A stretch of 62,028 bases of DNA from an uncultured beta proteobacterium (GCA_903906695.1 CAIVLG010000215.1:1-62028); one strand, 5' to 3'. Positions 17,599-27,441 are shown, numbered from the stretch's first letter. The notes: a model not told the origin generated them from the letters alone. Made by a program: numbers and translations.

Positions 17599-17937
17599 AT
17601 GGAACTCAAGGGCAAGATCGAAGACAACGATGTGCTGGTTATTGAATTGAACGAAGACAATCTGGACGCCGGCAATGCGCGTGAGTTCAGGGATGCGGTG
17701 CAATCGATGATGCATGAGCGAACCAAGGTCGTGCTCGACATGTCGGCCGTCAAGTTTGTTGACAGTTCGGGTCTGGGCGCGCTGATTTCCTGCCTGCGTC
17801 TGCTCAATAGCCGGCGAGGCGATTTCAAGCTCTGCGCCATGTCCAAGACGGTACGCGCCTTGTTTGAACTGATGCGCATGCACCGGGTGTTCAATATCTA
17901 CGAGTCACGCGAAGAAGCGGTCAAGTCATTTGTCTGA
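17599..17937 (+). CDS. STAS-domain anti-sigma factor antagonist
   Basis: 112 residues, one STAS domain of the SpoIIAA/RsbV class. The phosphorylation loop reads VKFVDSSGLGALISCLRLL with serines 56/57 at the regulatory position. In such switches an ATPase-kinase phosphorylates the serine and a SpoIIE/RsbU phosphatase removes it; only the unmodified form binds the partner. Both opposing domains occur in the 996-residue protein three genes on. No sigma factor lies nearby, so the final target is open. Confidence 0.92.
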   Translation: MELKGKIEDNDVLVIELNEDNLDAGNAREFRDAVQSMMHERTKVVLDMSAVKFVDSSGLGALISCLRLLNSRRGDFKLCAMSKTVRALFELMRMHRVFNIYESREEAVKSFV

Positions 17938-17976
17938 TCTGCCCGGCGCGGCAGTACTGTTTTTGACTGACTCCAG

Positions 17977-18795
17977 ATGATTCGGTTTCGTGTGATGACG
18001 CTAGGCCGTCTGGCTGCGTTGGCCCTCTTTGCGGGCCTTGGTTTGTCGTGCGTGCAGCCGGTGTTGGCGGGTCCCGTATGGGATCATGTGAAGGCGGCCA
18101 AGGCGGTGCGGGTCTGCATTTGGCCGGACTACTACGGCGTTTCTTTCAGAAATCCGCGCAACCAGAAACTCGAGGGCATCGATATCACGCTCTCGTATGA
18201 ATTTGCCAGGGATCTTGAGCTTAGGCTGGAGTACGTCGAGTCTTCGTTTGCGCAATTGATTGGCGACCTCACCGGCGACCGTTGCGATGTCGCGATGTTT
18301 GCGGTCGGCGTGACGGCACAGCGTCAGCAGGCGCTCAGGTTTTCGCAGCCGTATTTGCAAAGCGATATCTATGGCATGACAACGCGCAGCAATCGCAGCA
18401 TCAGGAACTGGGACGATATTGATAAACCCGGAATTCAGGTCGCGGTGCAGGCAGGCACCTTCATGGAGCCCGTGATGAAAGCGGCCCTCAGGCAGGCCAA
18501 TCTGGTCGTGATCCGCCCGCCGCAGACCCGTGAGCAGGAGCTTGAGTCGGGTCGTGTCGATGTCTTCATGACCGACTACCCTTATAGCCGCCGTCTGCTG
18601 GAGAGTGTCGACTGGGTGCGTCTGGTTTCGCCTTCCAAGCCGTTCAACGTCATTCCCTACGCCTATGCGGTGAAGCCAGGCGATCCCGAGTGGCTGTCCC
18701 TGGTCGACCAGTTTGTGGTTCGCATCAAAGCCGACGGCCGCCTTGAGAAGGCTGCCAGGCAGTATGGCTTGAACGAAATCGTCATCGGAAGGTAA
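17977..18795 (+). CDS. Periplasmic solute-binding protein (SBP family 3)
   Basis: 272 residues with an N-terminal signal peptide (hydrophobic stretch about 10-30 ending near VLAG). The mature part has the type II periplasmic binding fold: VRVCIWPDYYGVSF, LEGIDITLSYEFARDL, CDVAMFAVGVTAQRQQ, and VAVQAGTFMEP before the second lobe. No permease or ATPase gene is nearby. It sits 7 bp upstream of the SpoIIE/HATPase sensor, so it may present a ligand to that protein's periplasmic domain rather than feed a transporter; this is inference. Confidence 0.85.
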   Translation: MIRFRVMTLGRLAALALFAGLGLSCVQPVLAGPVWDHVKAAKAVRVCIWPDYYGVSFRNPRNQKLEGIDITLSYEFARDLELRLEYVESSFAQLIGDLTGDRCDVAMFAVGVTAQRQQALRFSQPYLQSDIYGMTTRSNRSIRNWDDIDKPGIQVAVQAGTFMEPVMKAALRQANLVVIRPPQTREQELESGRVDVFMTDYPYSRRLLESVDWVRLVSPSKPFNVIPYAYAVKPGDPEWLSLVDQFVVRIKADGRLEKAARQYGLNEIVIGR

Positions 18796-18802
18796 GGCGA
18801 TC

Positions 18803-21793
18803 GTGCCAGGATCCGGTCATTCGTCGGCCACCCCTCTCAAAGTCTGGCTGAACAGCCGGCACCTGGTTGGCATGGCCGGTTTGCTGGCGGCGATTGCGCT
18901 GGCGCTGAGCCTGGGATTCATTGAGATCGAGCGCAGCGAGAAGCGGGCTGAAAATCTGCTGCAGCTTCAGCAGTTGGCAAAACTGATGGCGCGCCAGACC
19001 GCCACTGATATCAGTGCGGTCGAATCGATGCTGCTGGTTTTGGCCTCCTCTGATCGCAGTTTGCTCGACCCGCATGAGCCCGGACAAATGCAATCCCTGG
19101 TCGGCAGCGTGGTGCGTGGCTACCCGCAGTTGAGAAGCGTCTCTGTGCTGAGCGACGAGGGGCGGGTCATGGCCAGCACGTCCCCGGGCAATCTGGGGGT
19201 GCAGGTCGGCATGAATACTTTTGGAGTCTGGCCGCTCGACCCGTCCAAGGTGGTGACGGGCCGAATTCTGGCAGGCCGGGACCTGGCTGACCTTCAGCGC
19301 AGAAGCTCCGGTGCCGAGAAGTCGAATGTGTTGCCAATGCTGGTGCGACTGAGCAGTCCTGCCGGAGCGGGGCAGTCGCTGCTGGCGCTCGTCAATGCGG
19401 ACTACTTCAGTTCGGTTTATGAAGCTTCAGCCAATGACCCCAGCGTGCGGGTCGCTTTGATCGGGTACGAGGGGGAACTGATGGTCGCCAGCAGCAACGT
19501 CGCGCGCAAGCTGGGCAGTTCGCTGAGTCAGCTTCGGCTGTTCAGCGAGTATCTGCCGAGCAAGGAGTGGGGCAGCTACGTCGGCGTCGGTCTTGATGAT
19601 CAACAGGTCAGCACCGCATTTGCTGTGTTACCGAAATGGCCCATGACGTTGATCGTCGAGTCGTCCCTGAGCGACGTCATGGTGGACGTCAAGCAGCTTG
19701 AAAAGTGGACCCTGCTTTTGGCCGCTGCCACCTTGTCGGTGATCCTGTTGTTGACGGTCGTAACCACCCGCAGTCTGAGGCGGCACGTGGCGATCAATGA
19801 ACAGTTGTACCAGGCCGCTCATGCCAGCGAAACGCGCCAGCGCGCGATGTTCGATTCTTCGGTTGACGGAATATTGACCCTCGATTCGGCCGGCAACATC
19901 ATCGTCTTCAATCCGGCTGCGCAGCGCATCTTCGGTCGGACCCAAGCCGAGGTCATCGGCAAACCGATGCACGAATACCTCTTGCCGGAAAATTTGCGGC
20001 ACTCTCACCAGGAGAGCCTCGCACGTTTTCTGGCGGCGGGTGACGGGTCGGTTCTTCATCGCTTGAACCGGACGATCGAAACCCTGGGCATGCGCAGTGA
20101 CCAAAGCGTGTTTCCAATGGAGCTGACGATCGTTCCATTGCGCATTCAGGATCAGGCAATTTTTACCGCCACCGTGCGTGACATCAGTGAAAAGAAAGAA
20201 ATCGAGAGGGAAAGAACCGAACTTCTGCTCAAGTACCGCGAATTGACGACCGATCTGGAGCGACAAAAAAGGGCGCTCGACGAGCATGCCATTGTCAGTA
20301 TCGAAGACCCCGATGGAACCATCATCTATGCCAATGACAAGCTGGTGCAGATTTCGGGTTTTCCAAAAGATGAACTGCTAGGCAGAAAATATTATGAATT
20401 TCGCGAGTACCTGAACCCGGTCGCCTACGCCGACATGCGATCCACCCTCGCAGTCGGATGGGTTTGGCACGGGGAGTTGTCGCTGCGTCGGCGCGATGGT
20501 GGCAATTATTGGGTCGCCAACACCACGGTTCCGGTGCCGAACCAGGATGGCAGCATCAGGCAGTTGATCACGATACAGACCGACATCACGAAGTTGCGCG
20601 AAGCCGAGATGGCGTTGGCCCAAGCCAGGCAGCGTGAACTGGAAATTGGTACCCGCATCCAGCAAACTCTGCTGGCGGCGAGTCCACTGCAGCAGGAATC
20701 CAGTGTCTGGATCAGTTGTTTCAACCAGGCTTCCAAGGGCATCGATGGCGATTTTGTCGAGGTCATCAAAGTGGGCGAGCATTGTGTTGACATCATTGCC
20801 GGCGACGTCATGGGCAAGGGCGTGCCGGCTGCCCTTGTGGGCGCCGCCACCAAGCTGCAATTCAGTCGCTCGCTGGCTGAATTGCTGTCTGTCCGCGGCA
20901 GCGGACATGCGGTGCCGCAGCCGATCGCCATCATGTCCTCGGTGCACGGCATCATGACGCCTCACTTGCAGCAGCTCGAGGTCTTTGTCACCCTGTCCTA
21001 TATCCGGATTGACCGGGCCCGCAACAGCATCACCTGGGTTGGTTGCGGTCACGAAGAAGCGCTCGTCATTCACGCTGATGGTCAGACCAAACTTCTACCC
21101 AACCAGCATCCGCCGCTGGGCGTTTTGCAAAACGTTGACTATGTCCAGCATGAGTACCCGATCGCCGCCGGAGACGCCTTGTTTCTGTGCTCGGACGGCC
21201 TGGCCGATGCTGTTCTTCCCAATGGCGATCGTATTGGCCGGGATCTGATCAACACGACCGTGCGCCAACTGGTGCTCGAACACAGGGTACCCGGTGCCGC
21301 CCTGCATTCGCTGCGTCGCCGCTTGCTGCATGACAAGGTCACCGTCAATGACGATGTATCGCTGGTTCTGGTCGCGCTGCCCGCTGGCGAAAGCGGCAAG
21401 GAACGCTGTGAACTGAGCATCGACATGAAATCCTTGCGTGCGCTTCGCGAGTTTGTGGTGCCACAGGCCACGCAGGCAGGTATGTCGGAAGGCGAGGTCG
21501 CCATGTTGGAGGTTGCCAGCGTCGAGGTGTTTACCAACATAGTCCGGCACGCCAAGGGATTGTTGGCGGGTGCGCCGGTAGAACTGGTTGCGTCCTGCAT
21601 TCGACAGGAGTTTGTGCTGGAGGTCATTTATCTGGGTGAGGCCTACGAACCGCCTGAGGAACTGGCCGAAACCAACTTTGATGTCTTTCCGGAAGGCGGT
21701 TTTGGTTTGACCATCATTCGCAACGCCTGCGACCGGGTCGAGTATCTGCATCACAAGGGCGCCAACACAGTGCGCATGTCTCGCTATGTCTAG
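18803..21793 (+). CDS. Membrane sensor with PAS domains, SpoIIE phosphatase and RsbW-like HATPase
   Basis: 996 residues from a GTG start 7 bp after the solute-binding gene. Two membrane helices (about 14-36 and 297-320) enclose a periplasmic sensor region (Cache-like). Two PAS domains (about 345-465, 490-610) lead to a SpoIIE/PP2C phosphatase (about 640-855) with metal aspartates in GIDGDF, GDVMGKG and CSDGLAD, and a C-terminal HATPase_c of the RsbW/SpoIIAB type (about 870-996, N-box EVFTNIVRHA, GGFGLTII). It thus carries both phosphatase and probable serine kinase for a STAS partner, presumably the 17599 product. The end overlaps the next gene by 8 bp. Confidence 0.9.
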   Translation: MPGSGHSSATPLKVWLNSRHLVGMAGLLAAIALALSLGFIEIERSEKRAENLLQLQQLAKLMARQTATDISAVESMLLVLASSDRSLLDPHEPGQMQSLVGSVVRGYPQLRSVSVLSDEGRVMASTSPGNLGVQVGMNTFGVWPLDPSKVVTGRILAGRDLADLQRRSSGAEKSNVLPMLVRLSSPAGAGQSLLALVNADYFSSVYEASANDPSVRVALIGYEGELMVASSNVARKLGSSLSQLRLFSEYLPSKEWGSYVGVGLDDQQVSTAFAVLPKWPMTLIVESSLSDVMVDVKQLEKWTLLLAAATLSVILLLTVVTTRSLRRHVAINEQLYQAAHASETRQRAMFDSSVDGILTLDSAGNIIVFNPAAQRIFGRTQAEVIGKPMHEYLLPENLRHSHQESLARFLAAGDGSVLHRLNRTIETLGMRSDQSVFPMELTIVPLRIQDQAIFTATVRDISEKKEIERERTELLLKYRELTTDLERQKRALDEHAIVSIEDPDGTIIYANDKLVQISGFPKDELLGRKYYEFREYLNPVAYADMRSTLAVGWVWHGELSLRRRDGGNYWVANTTVPVPNQDGSIRQLITIQTDITKLREAEMALAQARQRELEIGTRIQQTLLAASPLQQESSVWISCFNQASKGIDGDFVEVIKVGEHCVDIIAGDVMGKGVPAALVGAATKLQFSRSLAELLSVRGSGHAVPQPIAIMSSVHGIMTPHLQQLEVFVTLSYIRIDRARNSITWVGCGHEEALVIHADGQTKLLPNQHPPLGVLQNVDYVQHEYPIAAGDALFLCSDGLADAVLPNGDRIGRDLINTTVRQLVLEHRVPGAALHSLRRRLLHDKVTVNDDVSLVLVALPAGESGKERCELSIDMKSLRALREFVVPQATQAGMSEGEVAMLEVASVEVFTNIVRHAKGLLAGAPVELVASCIRQEFVLEVIYLGEAYEPPEELAETNFDVFPEGGFGLTIIRNACDRVEYLHHKGANTVRMSRYV

Positions 21794-22811
21794 GACCAAG
21801 GTGAACCTGCGCATTGAAACCTTGCGCGGTCTGGCATGCCTGCTGCTGGTGCTCTACCATGTGATCGGGGCCGACGCAAGCTTCGGTTTGGGGCTACACG
21901 ATGGGGTCATGCGCAGGTTCAACGACGGTTTGGTTTATCTGCGCATGCCGCTGTTCACTTTTCTGTCGGGGCTGGTCTATGGTCTGCGCCCGTTTGCCGG
22001 CGACAGCCGTGCCTTTCTGCTGGGCAAGGCGCGCCGATTGCTGATTCCGATGCTGGTGGTCGGCACCCTTTTTGCCCTGCTGCAGACCGTGACGCGGGGG
22101 GCCAGCGCGCTGCTTGGACCGTGGTATCTGATCCATCTGTTGCCGGTGGCGCACTACTGGTTTGTCGAATCGTTGTTCTGGGTTTTTGTGCTGATGTGGG
22201 TACTGGAACGCCGTGATTTCATTGCCACTCCTGCCGGTTTCGGGCTGGTGCTGACGTTGACGTGTGCAATCTATCTGACAGTGCGCGGCCCACACTGGTT
22301 GGGCATCGAGGGCGCCATTTACCTGCTTCCCTATTTCCTTGTTGGCTTGGCGGTGTCACGGTTTTCGCTAAGAAACTTGCTGGTCGTCCCCGGGGTCCGT
22401 TTGGCCCTGGCGCTGCTGGCGCTGGGCAGTGTTGTGATGATGGGGCTGCCGATGCCGAACCCGGATCGACGTACGGTGACGATGCTGCTGGCCGGCGTCT
22501 CTTTGTGTTTGCTGCTGGTGAGCTCAAGCTTGCTGATACCTCGACTTGCCTGGGTCGGACGCTACTCTTTTTCAATTTACCTTTTTCACGTCTTCTTCAC
22601 CGCCTTTGCCAGGCTCGCCCTGACTGCGCTGAAGGTTGACGAATTGCTGTTTCACATATTGCTGGGTCTGGCGTTGGGCGTGGCCGGTCCGATCGTGCTC
22701 GAGCAGTTCGTGTTGCGCTACAAGTGGCCAGCCCTGTTGCTGCTTGGAAGGACCGTCCAACCATCAAACCGGTCGGGCACCGGAGCGGATGTGGCGGTAA
22801 CGGTCTACTGA
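21786..22811 (+). CDS. Acyltransferase 3 family membrane protein
   Basis: 341 residues with about ten hydrophobic segments. The start reads RIETLRGLACLLLVLYHVIG, the N-terminal signature of acyltransferase-3 proteins with the catalytic histidine in the first helix. These carry acetyl or similar groups across the membrane and put them on polysaccharides, lipids or peptides. The gene overlaps the SpoIIE sensor by 8 bp, which ties EPS decoration to this regulatory block. No fused SGNH domain. Confidence 0.88.
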   Translation: MSRTKVNLRIETLRGLACLLLVLYHVIGADASFGLGLHDGVMRRFNDGLVYLRMPLFTFLSGLVYGLRPFAGDSRAFLLGKARRLLIPMLVVGTLFALLQTVTRGASALLGPWYLIHLLPVAHYWFVESLFWVFVLMWVLERRDFIATPAGFGLVLTLTCAIYLTVRGPHWLGIEGAIYLLPYFLVGLAVSRFSLRNLLVVPGVRLALALLALGSVVMMGLPMPNPDRRTVTMLLAGVSLCLLLVSSSLLIPRLAWVGRYSFSIYLFHVFFTAFARLALTALKVDELLFHILLGLALGVAGPIVLEQFVLRYKWPALLLLGRTVQPSNRSGTGADVAVTVY

Positions 22812-22825
22812 GTTGGGCTGAGGCA

Positions 22826-23395
22826 ATGGACGCAGCGTTGGAAGTGGTTTATGGCGCAGCGGGCGTTTGGGAGCAGGCACTAGCGGGTCTGAGTTGGTAC
22901 CACGGCGTTATCGCGGCGGCCTACCTCGGTGTAGCTTGGACTTGCCTGGTCAATGGGTACATTGCGAGAACAGAAAGGGACCCGCACCGGGTCTGGTACC
23001 TGACGGCGCTGTTGCTGTGCCTGCTGGCAATCAACACGCTGCTGCGCGGGGATGTTTTTGTCACCCATATGCTGCGCGGCTTGGCCAAGATCGAGGGTTG
23101 GTATGGTGTGCGCCGGCCGCTGCAATACCTGGCGGAATTCCTGCTTGCCGTGTTCCTGTTGTTTCTGTTTGGCCGCTTGCGCCGCGAATTGACGGTGGGT
23201 GCGGTTCAATCCGAATCAGTGGCCTTTGGTCTGGTTCTGCTGCTGCTGCTGTTGGCGCTGCGTACGGTATCGGCGCACGGCACCGATGCCATCATCAATC
23301 TCTACCTTGCCGGTGTTTCGGTTGGGCGCTGGTTTGAGTTGGGTGGTCTTGCATTGGTTTTGCAGGGCGCGCTGCATGGCTTGCGATTGCGCTGA
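22826..23395 (+). CDS. Small polytopic membrane protein of unknown function
   Basis: 189 residues from the ATG at 22826, 14 bp after the acyltransferase stop. Four to five hydrophobic segments are visible (about 22-40, 57-75, 95-120, 132-150, 165-185). No family motif was recognised. It ends the plus-strand block and converges on the SGNH acyltransferase gene with a 14-bp gap. A role with the adjacent acyltransferase is the simplest guess. Confidence 0.65.
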   Translation: MDAALEVVYGAAGVWEQALAGLSWYHGVIAAAYLGVAWTCLVNGYIARTERDPHRVWYLTALLLCLLAINTLLRGDVFVTHMLRGLAKIEGWYGVRRPLQYLAEFLLAVFLLFLFGRLRRELTVGAVQSESVAFGLVLLLLLLALRTVSAHGTDAIINLYLAGVSVGRWFELGGLALVLQGALHGLRLR

Positions 23396-23409
23396 GTCCG
23401 CTCGCGGAA

Positions 23410-25467
23410 TTACCGGTCTGCCTGCTTCTCGATTGCCGTCTTGAACGCGCCGGAAAGTGTCAACGCACCCGGCACGCTGAGGTGGGCGCCGTCGCGAAAG
23501 ATCCAGACCCCATCCTTGAGCACACGGCAGGTGGAATCAGGACAAAGAATGTCAGCAAGTTCCAGCGTCGCCGCACGGGGGTTTTTCGCAATCGCCGCCA
23601 ACTCGCTCTGGACCGCGCGCTGGCGCCAGGCATCCACTTCGATGCGGGTCGTCGTGCCAGCGCACGAATTCGGATCGAGCCAGACTTTGTAGGCGGCGCA
23701 ACTGTCCAGTGTCCAGGTGCGAAAGCGAGGGATCGGATGGACCAGCAGCACCGGGGCAGAAGCAGTCAGGCGCGCCAGCACCGAGGACAGCCCGCTGCTC
23801 CAGACAATGGCTTTGTCTGCTGGACTGTGTGCCGGCGCCGAGTCTGGCGTGGCACCGAGCGTGGTGGAAGGTTCTTCAATGTAGCCGTCGCTTGCGGTGG
23901 CCAGGATGATCAGGTTGGGGCGGCGCTTTTCAATCTCGGCCAGTGCGCTGGCAACGAACGCCTGACATGCATCATTGGGAACACCGTTGCTGTAAATTCG
24001 CAAGTCGACAAAGGGGCAGGCCGCCAGGGTGGCAACACTCACATCGTAGCCGGCCGCATTCGCCGCCTGGATCACCGGCTCGGTGAAGTGACCTGCGTTG
24101 GAGTCGCCCAGCAGCAGCACCCGGCCGCGAGCCTGTGCAACTGGCCAGCGGCAGTCGGGTCGCAGCTCAGGATCCAGCGCCTTGCTGCCTTCGCAATGAC
24201 GGACTTCGTCGATATGCAGTTGCAGTGCCGCACCGATCTGCACCGCACTGCTGGAGCTCACAATCGCCCGATTCGCCAGCCACAAGCCGCCAAATGCGAG
24301 TATCGGCCCGATGATGCAGATCGCGGCCAGCGTCAGTGTTGATCCAGTGGAAGGCCGTCTGGCGGAGCGGATCGGCGTTTCGATGAAGCGGTACGACGCC
24401 CAGGCCGGAACAATCGACAGCGCTGAGCCAATCACGATGGCGCTCGCTGAATGTGGGAACAGCGCTCGCGCAAACACGACAAAAGGCCAATGCCAGAGAT
24501 ACCAGCCATAGGAGCGATCACCGATCCAGATCGCAGCCCGGCTGGAAAGGAGCCGGGTGATCCAGTTGCGGTTTGCATTGCCACCGACGATTAGCAACAG
24601 GGTCGCGGCGACCGGAACCCACGCCACCCAGCCCGGGAACGGCATGCTGCCATCGATGGCAAAGGCCGACCAGGCCATCATGGCCAGCCCGGCTGTACCA
24701 GCGGTCAGCGCCGCAGAAGCGGGCAGCCTTTGGAGCCAGGCGCCGCTCAGTGCCAACAAGGCGCCGGCGGCAAATTCCCAAGCTCGGGTCGGTGATGCGT
24801 AGAACGCGAACTGAGCTGGGGCGCTGATGCCTGGAAGCAGGGAATAGCGGTAGGACATCTCACAGGAAACCCAGAACGACAGGCTCAGCATCGCCAAAAT
24901 CAAGGCCGCTGCAGTCCAGCGTCGCCGGTTTGGCGGTGCGCCGGAGCGGGTCGAGCGCCAGCCCAGCAGCAGCACCAGGGGAAAGACAAAATAGAACTGT
25001 TCCTCAACCGACAGCGACCAGGTGTGCAGCATTGGATTGAACTCGGCGCCCGGGCTGAAATAGCCAGGCGCCGATCGGTACAGGTAGCCGTTCGCAACAA
25101 ACAGCGAAGTGGCGATGCCGGTGAATGCCGCCGTGACCTGGGTGCCGATCGGGTTGGCCAGGACGGCAATGGCGGCGGTGCTGATCGAGGTGGTCGCGAG
25201 TGCCGGCAGCAAGCGGCGAATGCGGCGTAGATAGAACTTCTTCAGGTTCAGGCCTTGCCCGCTCTCAAGTTCGGTCAGCAGCATGCTTGTGATGACGAAA
25301 CCGGAAATCACAAAAAAGACATCAACGCCAGCGAATCCGCCCGGCAACGGCAGGCCGGCATGAAAAATGATGACCAGCAGAACCGCGATGGCTCGCAGGC
25401 CCTGAATGTCGGCGCGCCGATTGGACTGTGTCAATGGAGTTGGGGAGAGGTCGTGCATCGTGGGCAT
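23410..25467 (-). CDS. OatA-like acyltransferase 3 with fused SGNH domain
   Basis: 685 residues. The N-terminal 380 or so form the acyltransferase-3 membrane domain (DIQGLRAIAVLLVIIFHAG, about ten helices). A periplasmic SGNH hydrolase-like domain follows, with block I GDSNAGH and block V DGAHLSVPGA, so Ser, Asp and His are all present. Such proteins O-acetylate peptidoglycan, LPS or exopolysaccharide: the membrane part carries the acyl group across and the SGNH part transfers it. The ATG at 25467 touches the stop of the glycosidase-like gene, so they are one transcription unit. Confidence 0.9.
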   Translation of the reverse strand: MPTMHDLSPTPLTQSNRRADIQGLRAIAVLLVIIFHAGLPLPGGFAGVDVFFVISGFVITSMLLTELESGQGLNLKKFYLRRIRRLLPALATTSISTAAIAVLANPIGTQVTAAFTGIATSLFVANGYLYRSAPGYFSPGAEFNPMLHTWSLSVEEQFYFVFPLVLLLGWRSTRSGAPPNRRRWTAAALILAMLSLSFWVSCEMSYRYSLLPGISAPAQFAFYASPTRAWEFAAGALLALSGAWLQRLPASAALTAGTAGLAMMAWSAFAIDGSMPFPGWVAWVPVAATLLLIVGGNANRNWITRLLSSRAAIWIGDRSYGWYLWHWPFVVFARALFPHSASAIVIGSALSIVPAWASYRFIETPIRSARRPSTGSTLTLAAICIIGPILAFGGLWLANRAIVSSSSAVQIGAALQLHIDEVRHCEGSKALDPELRPDCRWPVAQARGRVLLLGDSNAGHFTEPVIQAANAAGYDVSVATLAACPFVDLRIYSNGVPNDACQAFVASALAEIEKRRPNLIILATASDGYIEEPSTTLGATPDSAPAHSPADKAIVWSSGLSSVLARLTASAPVLLVHPIPRFRTWTLDSCAAYKVWLDPNSCAGTTTRIEVDAWRQRAVQSELAAIAKNPRAATLELADILCPDSTCRVLKDGVWIFRDGAHLSVPGALTLSGAFKTAIEKQADR

Positions 25468-27441
25468 TCAGCGCAAGCTCAGGCTGGAAAGAATGAAGCC
25501 GGAAGTCTCAGTGCGGGTCGTCAGGCGCAGCGTATTGAAGCCCTGTTTGAGCTTGACTGTGATGGGTAGATTGTCAGTCGGATTGCCCCAGCCGGTCTTG
25601 GCCAGTTCAAAGGCAGGTGCGACCAGCACCGAATTGACGGCCAGATCAATCGAATTGCCGCTTTGGCTGGCTTCGGTGCGAAGGATCAGCGAGTAGCTGG
25701 CGCTGGCTGGTGCCTGAACCAAATAGTCAACCGATGCGCCGGGATGCAGGTAGTGCACCCGATCACGCGAGGCTGCCGAATAGGGGCTAGCGTTTCCGAC
25801 ATAGGCCAGTGCATCGAAGGTGCCGGGGATTGAATTGCGCCCGATGGGCGCGGTGGGTGGCGCCCCGAGCACGGTATCCATGCACTTGATCTTGGGTGTA
25901 TCGGGCAGCGCCAGGTCAGTGGTCAATTCCCAGGTTCCGTAGGGGGTGTCCCAGTCGCCGGCGCCCGCCATGAACCACATCATCATGTCGCCGCCCTGTT
26001 GATACCAGCGATGCAGGTAGTCGACGCACAAGTCCAGCATACGCGGATCGAGGTTGGCAGCCTTCTTGGCCGCCAGGCTGCCCGGGCCGAAAGTGGCAGG
26101 TCCGCCTTCATACGCCAAGAACTTTAGCCCGTACCAGGCGGCCAGCGCCTGGTCGGCTTCCAGGTCGCTGACGATGGAGGCTCGCTGGATCGAGTTGCTC
26201 ATCGCCGTGAGTACCTGCTCGGTGCTCAGTCCATCGACGGTTTGCTGGTCCCCGAGGTCGAAGTAAGGTGCTCCGGCGATGGCATAGAAGAAGCTTGCCG
26301 GCGGGCCATACACATCTGCCACGAAATCCAGTCCCAACTGGGCGGTGATGGACTGCACCACCTGAAAACCCAGCACCGGCCGAATCAGGGTGAACATGGC
26401 GCCATCGCCATAGACGCCGCGGAATATGTCGCTGACCTCCTTGAGGCGCTTGGCGATGCGGCGAAAGGCTATTTGATCTTGCTTGGTCGTGCCGTCATAG
26501 ATCAGTTTCGATGCCGGGTCGGCTTGCACCTCGGCCATGGCCATGGCCCGGTTGCTGTTGTATTGCTCGAAGCCACCGTTCCAGATCTCGTTGCTGTATT
26601 CAAGATAGACCTTCGAGTCAGCGTTGAGTGTTCGCTTGAGCAAACGTGCCAGCTGCAGTGCATAGTCGTCATCGACACTGATCGGCAGATTGATCCAGAT
26701 GTCCTTCTGTGTCTGGTTCGCCAGTGCGATGATGTGTTCCCACGGCACCCCCGCGTCTGATGCATAGTGGGTTGTCTCGGGCGCCGCGCGCGACTCCCAA
26801 GACGTCACCCGGTTGTTGTTGGTTCGCAGCCAGTCCATGAAGCGCAGTGTCTTGAATCTGGCGATGTGGCTCAGAAACGTCTGTGTGAACAAAGGCGAAA
26901 TGGCCGTGTCGTAGCCGGGACGGATGAGCTTCACCTCCTTGATGCCAGGTCCGGTGCCGGTAAAGGACAGCATTAACTGATCTTCATTGGCTGCCAGTAC
27001 CACATCGGCGCTGCTGAGGTCACGAACCGCGTCGTAAGACGGGTTGATCACCTTGGCGCTGGTGGCTACACCCGTCACCTTGGCGTGGCCTCGAAAGGAC
27101 AATTTGTAGGTGCCTGCGTTACCTGAGTACTTGCTGGCACCTGTCATCAGCACGACGCCAAAGTCACCGACCGGCCAGCCGTCAGCGCCCAGCGGCGCTG
27201 CTTCATCCCAGGGCGCAGCGGGAGACCCGAACTTGCGTGCCTGATGCATCAGGTCCACGTAGACCGGCGTGAACGACCAGTCCCTGATCGGCTGCAAGTT
27301 GGCGCCCAGGTGCGTGGCCACCGTCGATTTCTGCGTCACCCCTGGGGCACCGGTTGGAGCGGACGTTGTGCTGCCTCCGCCGCAAGAGGGCAGCAGCATC
27401 AATGCGATGACGATCAGCAAGCGATGGATCTGGAGTGACAT
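25468..27441 (-). CDS. Secreted glycosidase-like lipoprotein with C-terminal carbohydrate-binding domain
   Basis: 657 residues. The N-terminus is a signal peptide ending at a lipobox-like LPSC (Cys about 20), followed by a Gly/Ser/Thr/Pro linker, so it is probably lipid-anchored. The central region contains FMDWLRTNNNRV, PWEHIIALANQTQKDIWINLPI and VYLEYSNEIWNGGFEQY, a TIM-barrel-like pattern with a candidate acid/base Glu in SNEIWNG, as in cellulase-type glycoside hydrolases. The last 110 residues look like a beta-sandwich CBM (GASVDYLVQAPASASYSLILR). It may trim or process the EPS during export. The exact GH family cannot be named. Confidence 0.75.
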   Translation of the reverse strand: MSLQIHRLLIVIALMLLPSCGGGSTTSAPTGAPGVTQKSTVATHLGANLQPIRDWSFTPVYVDLMHQARKFGSPAAPWDEAAPLGADGWPVGDFGVVLMTGASKYSGNAGTYKLSFRGHAKVTGVATSAKVINPSYDAVRDLSSADVVLAANEDQLMLSFTGTGPGIKEVKLIRPGYDTAISPLFTQTFLSHIARFKTLRFMDWLRTNNNRVTSWESRAAPETTHYASDAGVPWEHIIALANQTQKDIWINLPISVDDDYALQLARLLKRTLNADSKVYLEYSNEIWNGGFEQYNSNRAMAMAEVQADPASKLIYDGTTKQDQIAFRRIAKRLKEVSDIFRGVYGDGAMFTLIRPVLGFQVVQSITAQLGLDFVADVYGPPASFFYAIAGAPYFDLGDQQTVDGLSTEQVLTAMSNSIQRASIVSDLEADQALAAWYGLKFLAYEGGPATFGPGSLAAKKAANLDPRMLDLCVDYLHRWYQQGGDMMMWFMAGAGDWDTPYGTWELTTDLALPDTPKIKCMDTVLGAPPTAPIGRNSIPGTFDALAYVGNASPYSAASRDRVHYLHPGASVDYLVQAPASASYSLILRTEASQSGNSIDLAVNSVLVAPAFELAKTGWGNPTDNLPITVKLKQGFNTLRLTTRTETSGFILSSLSLR

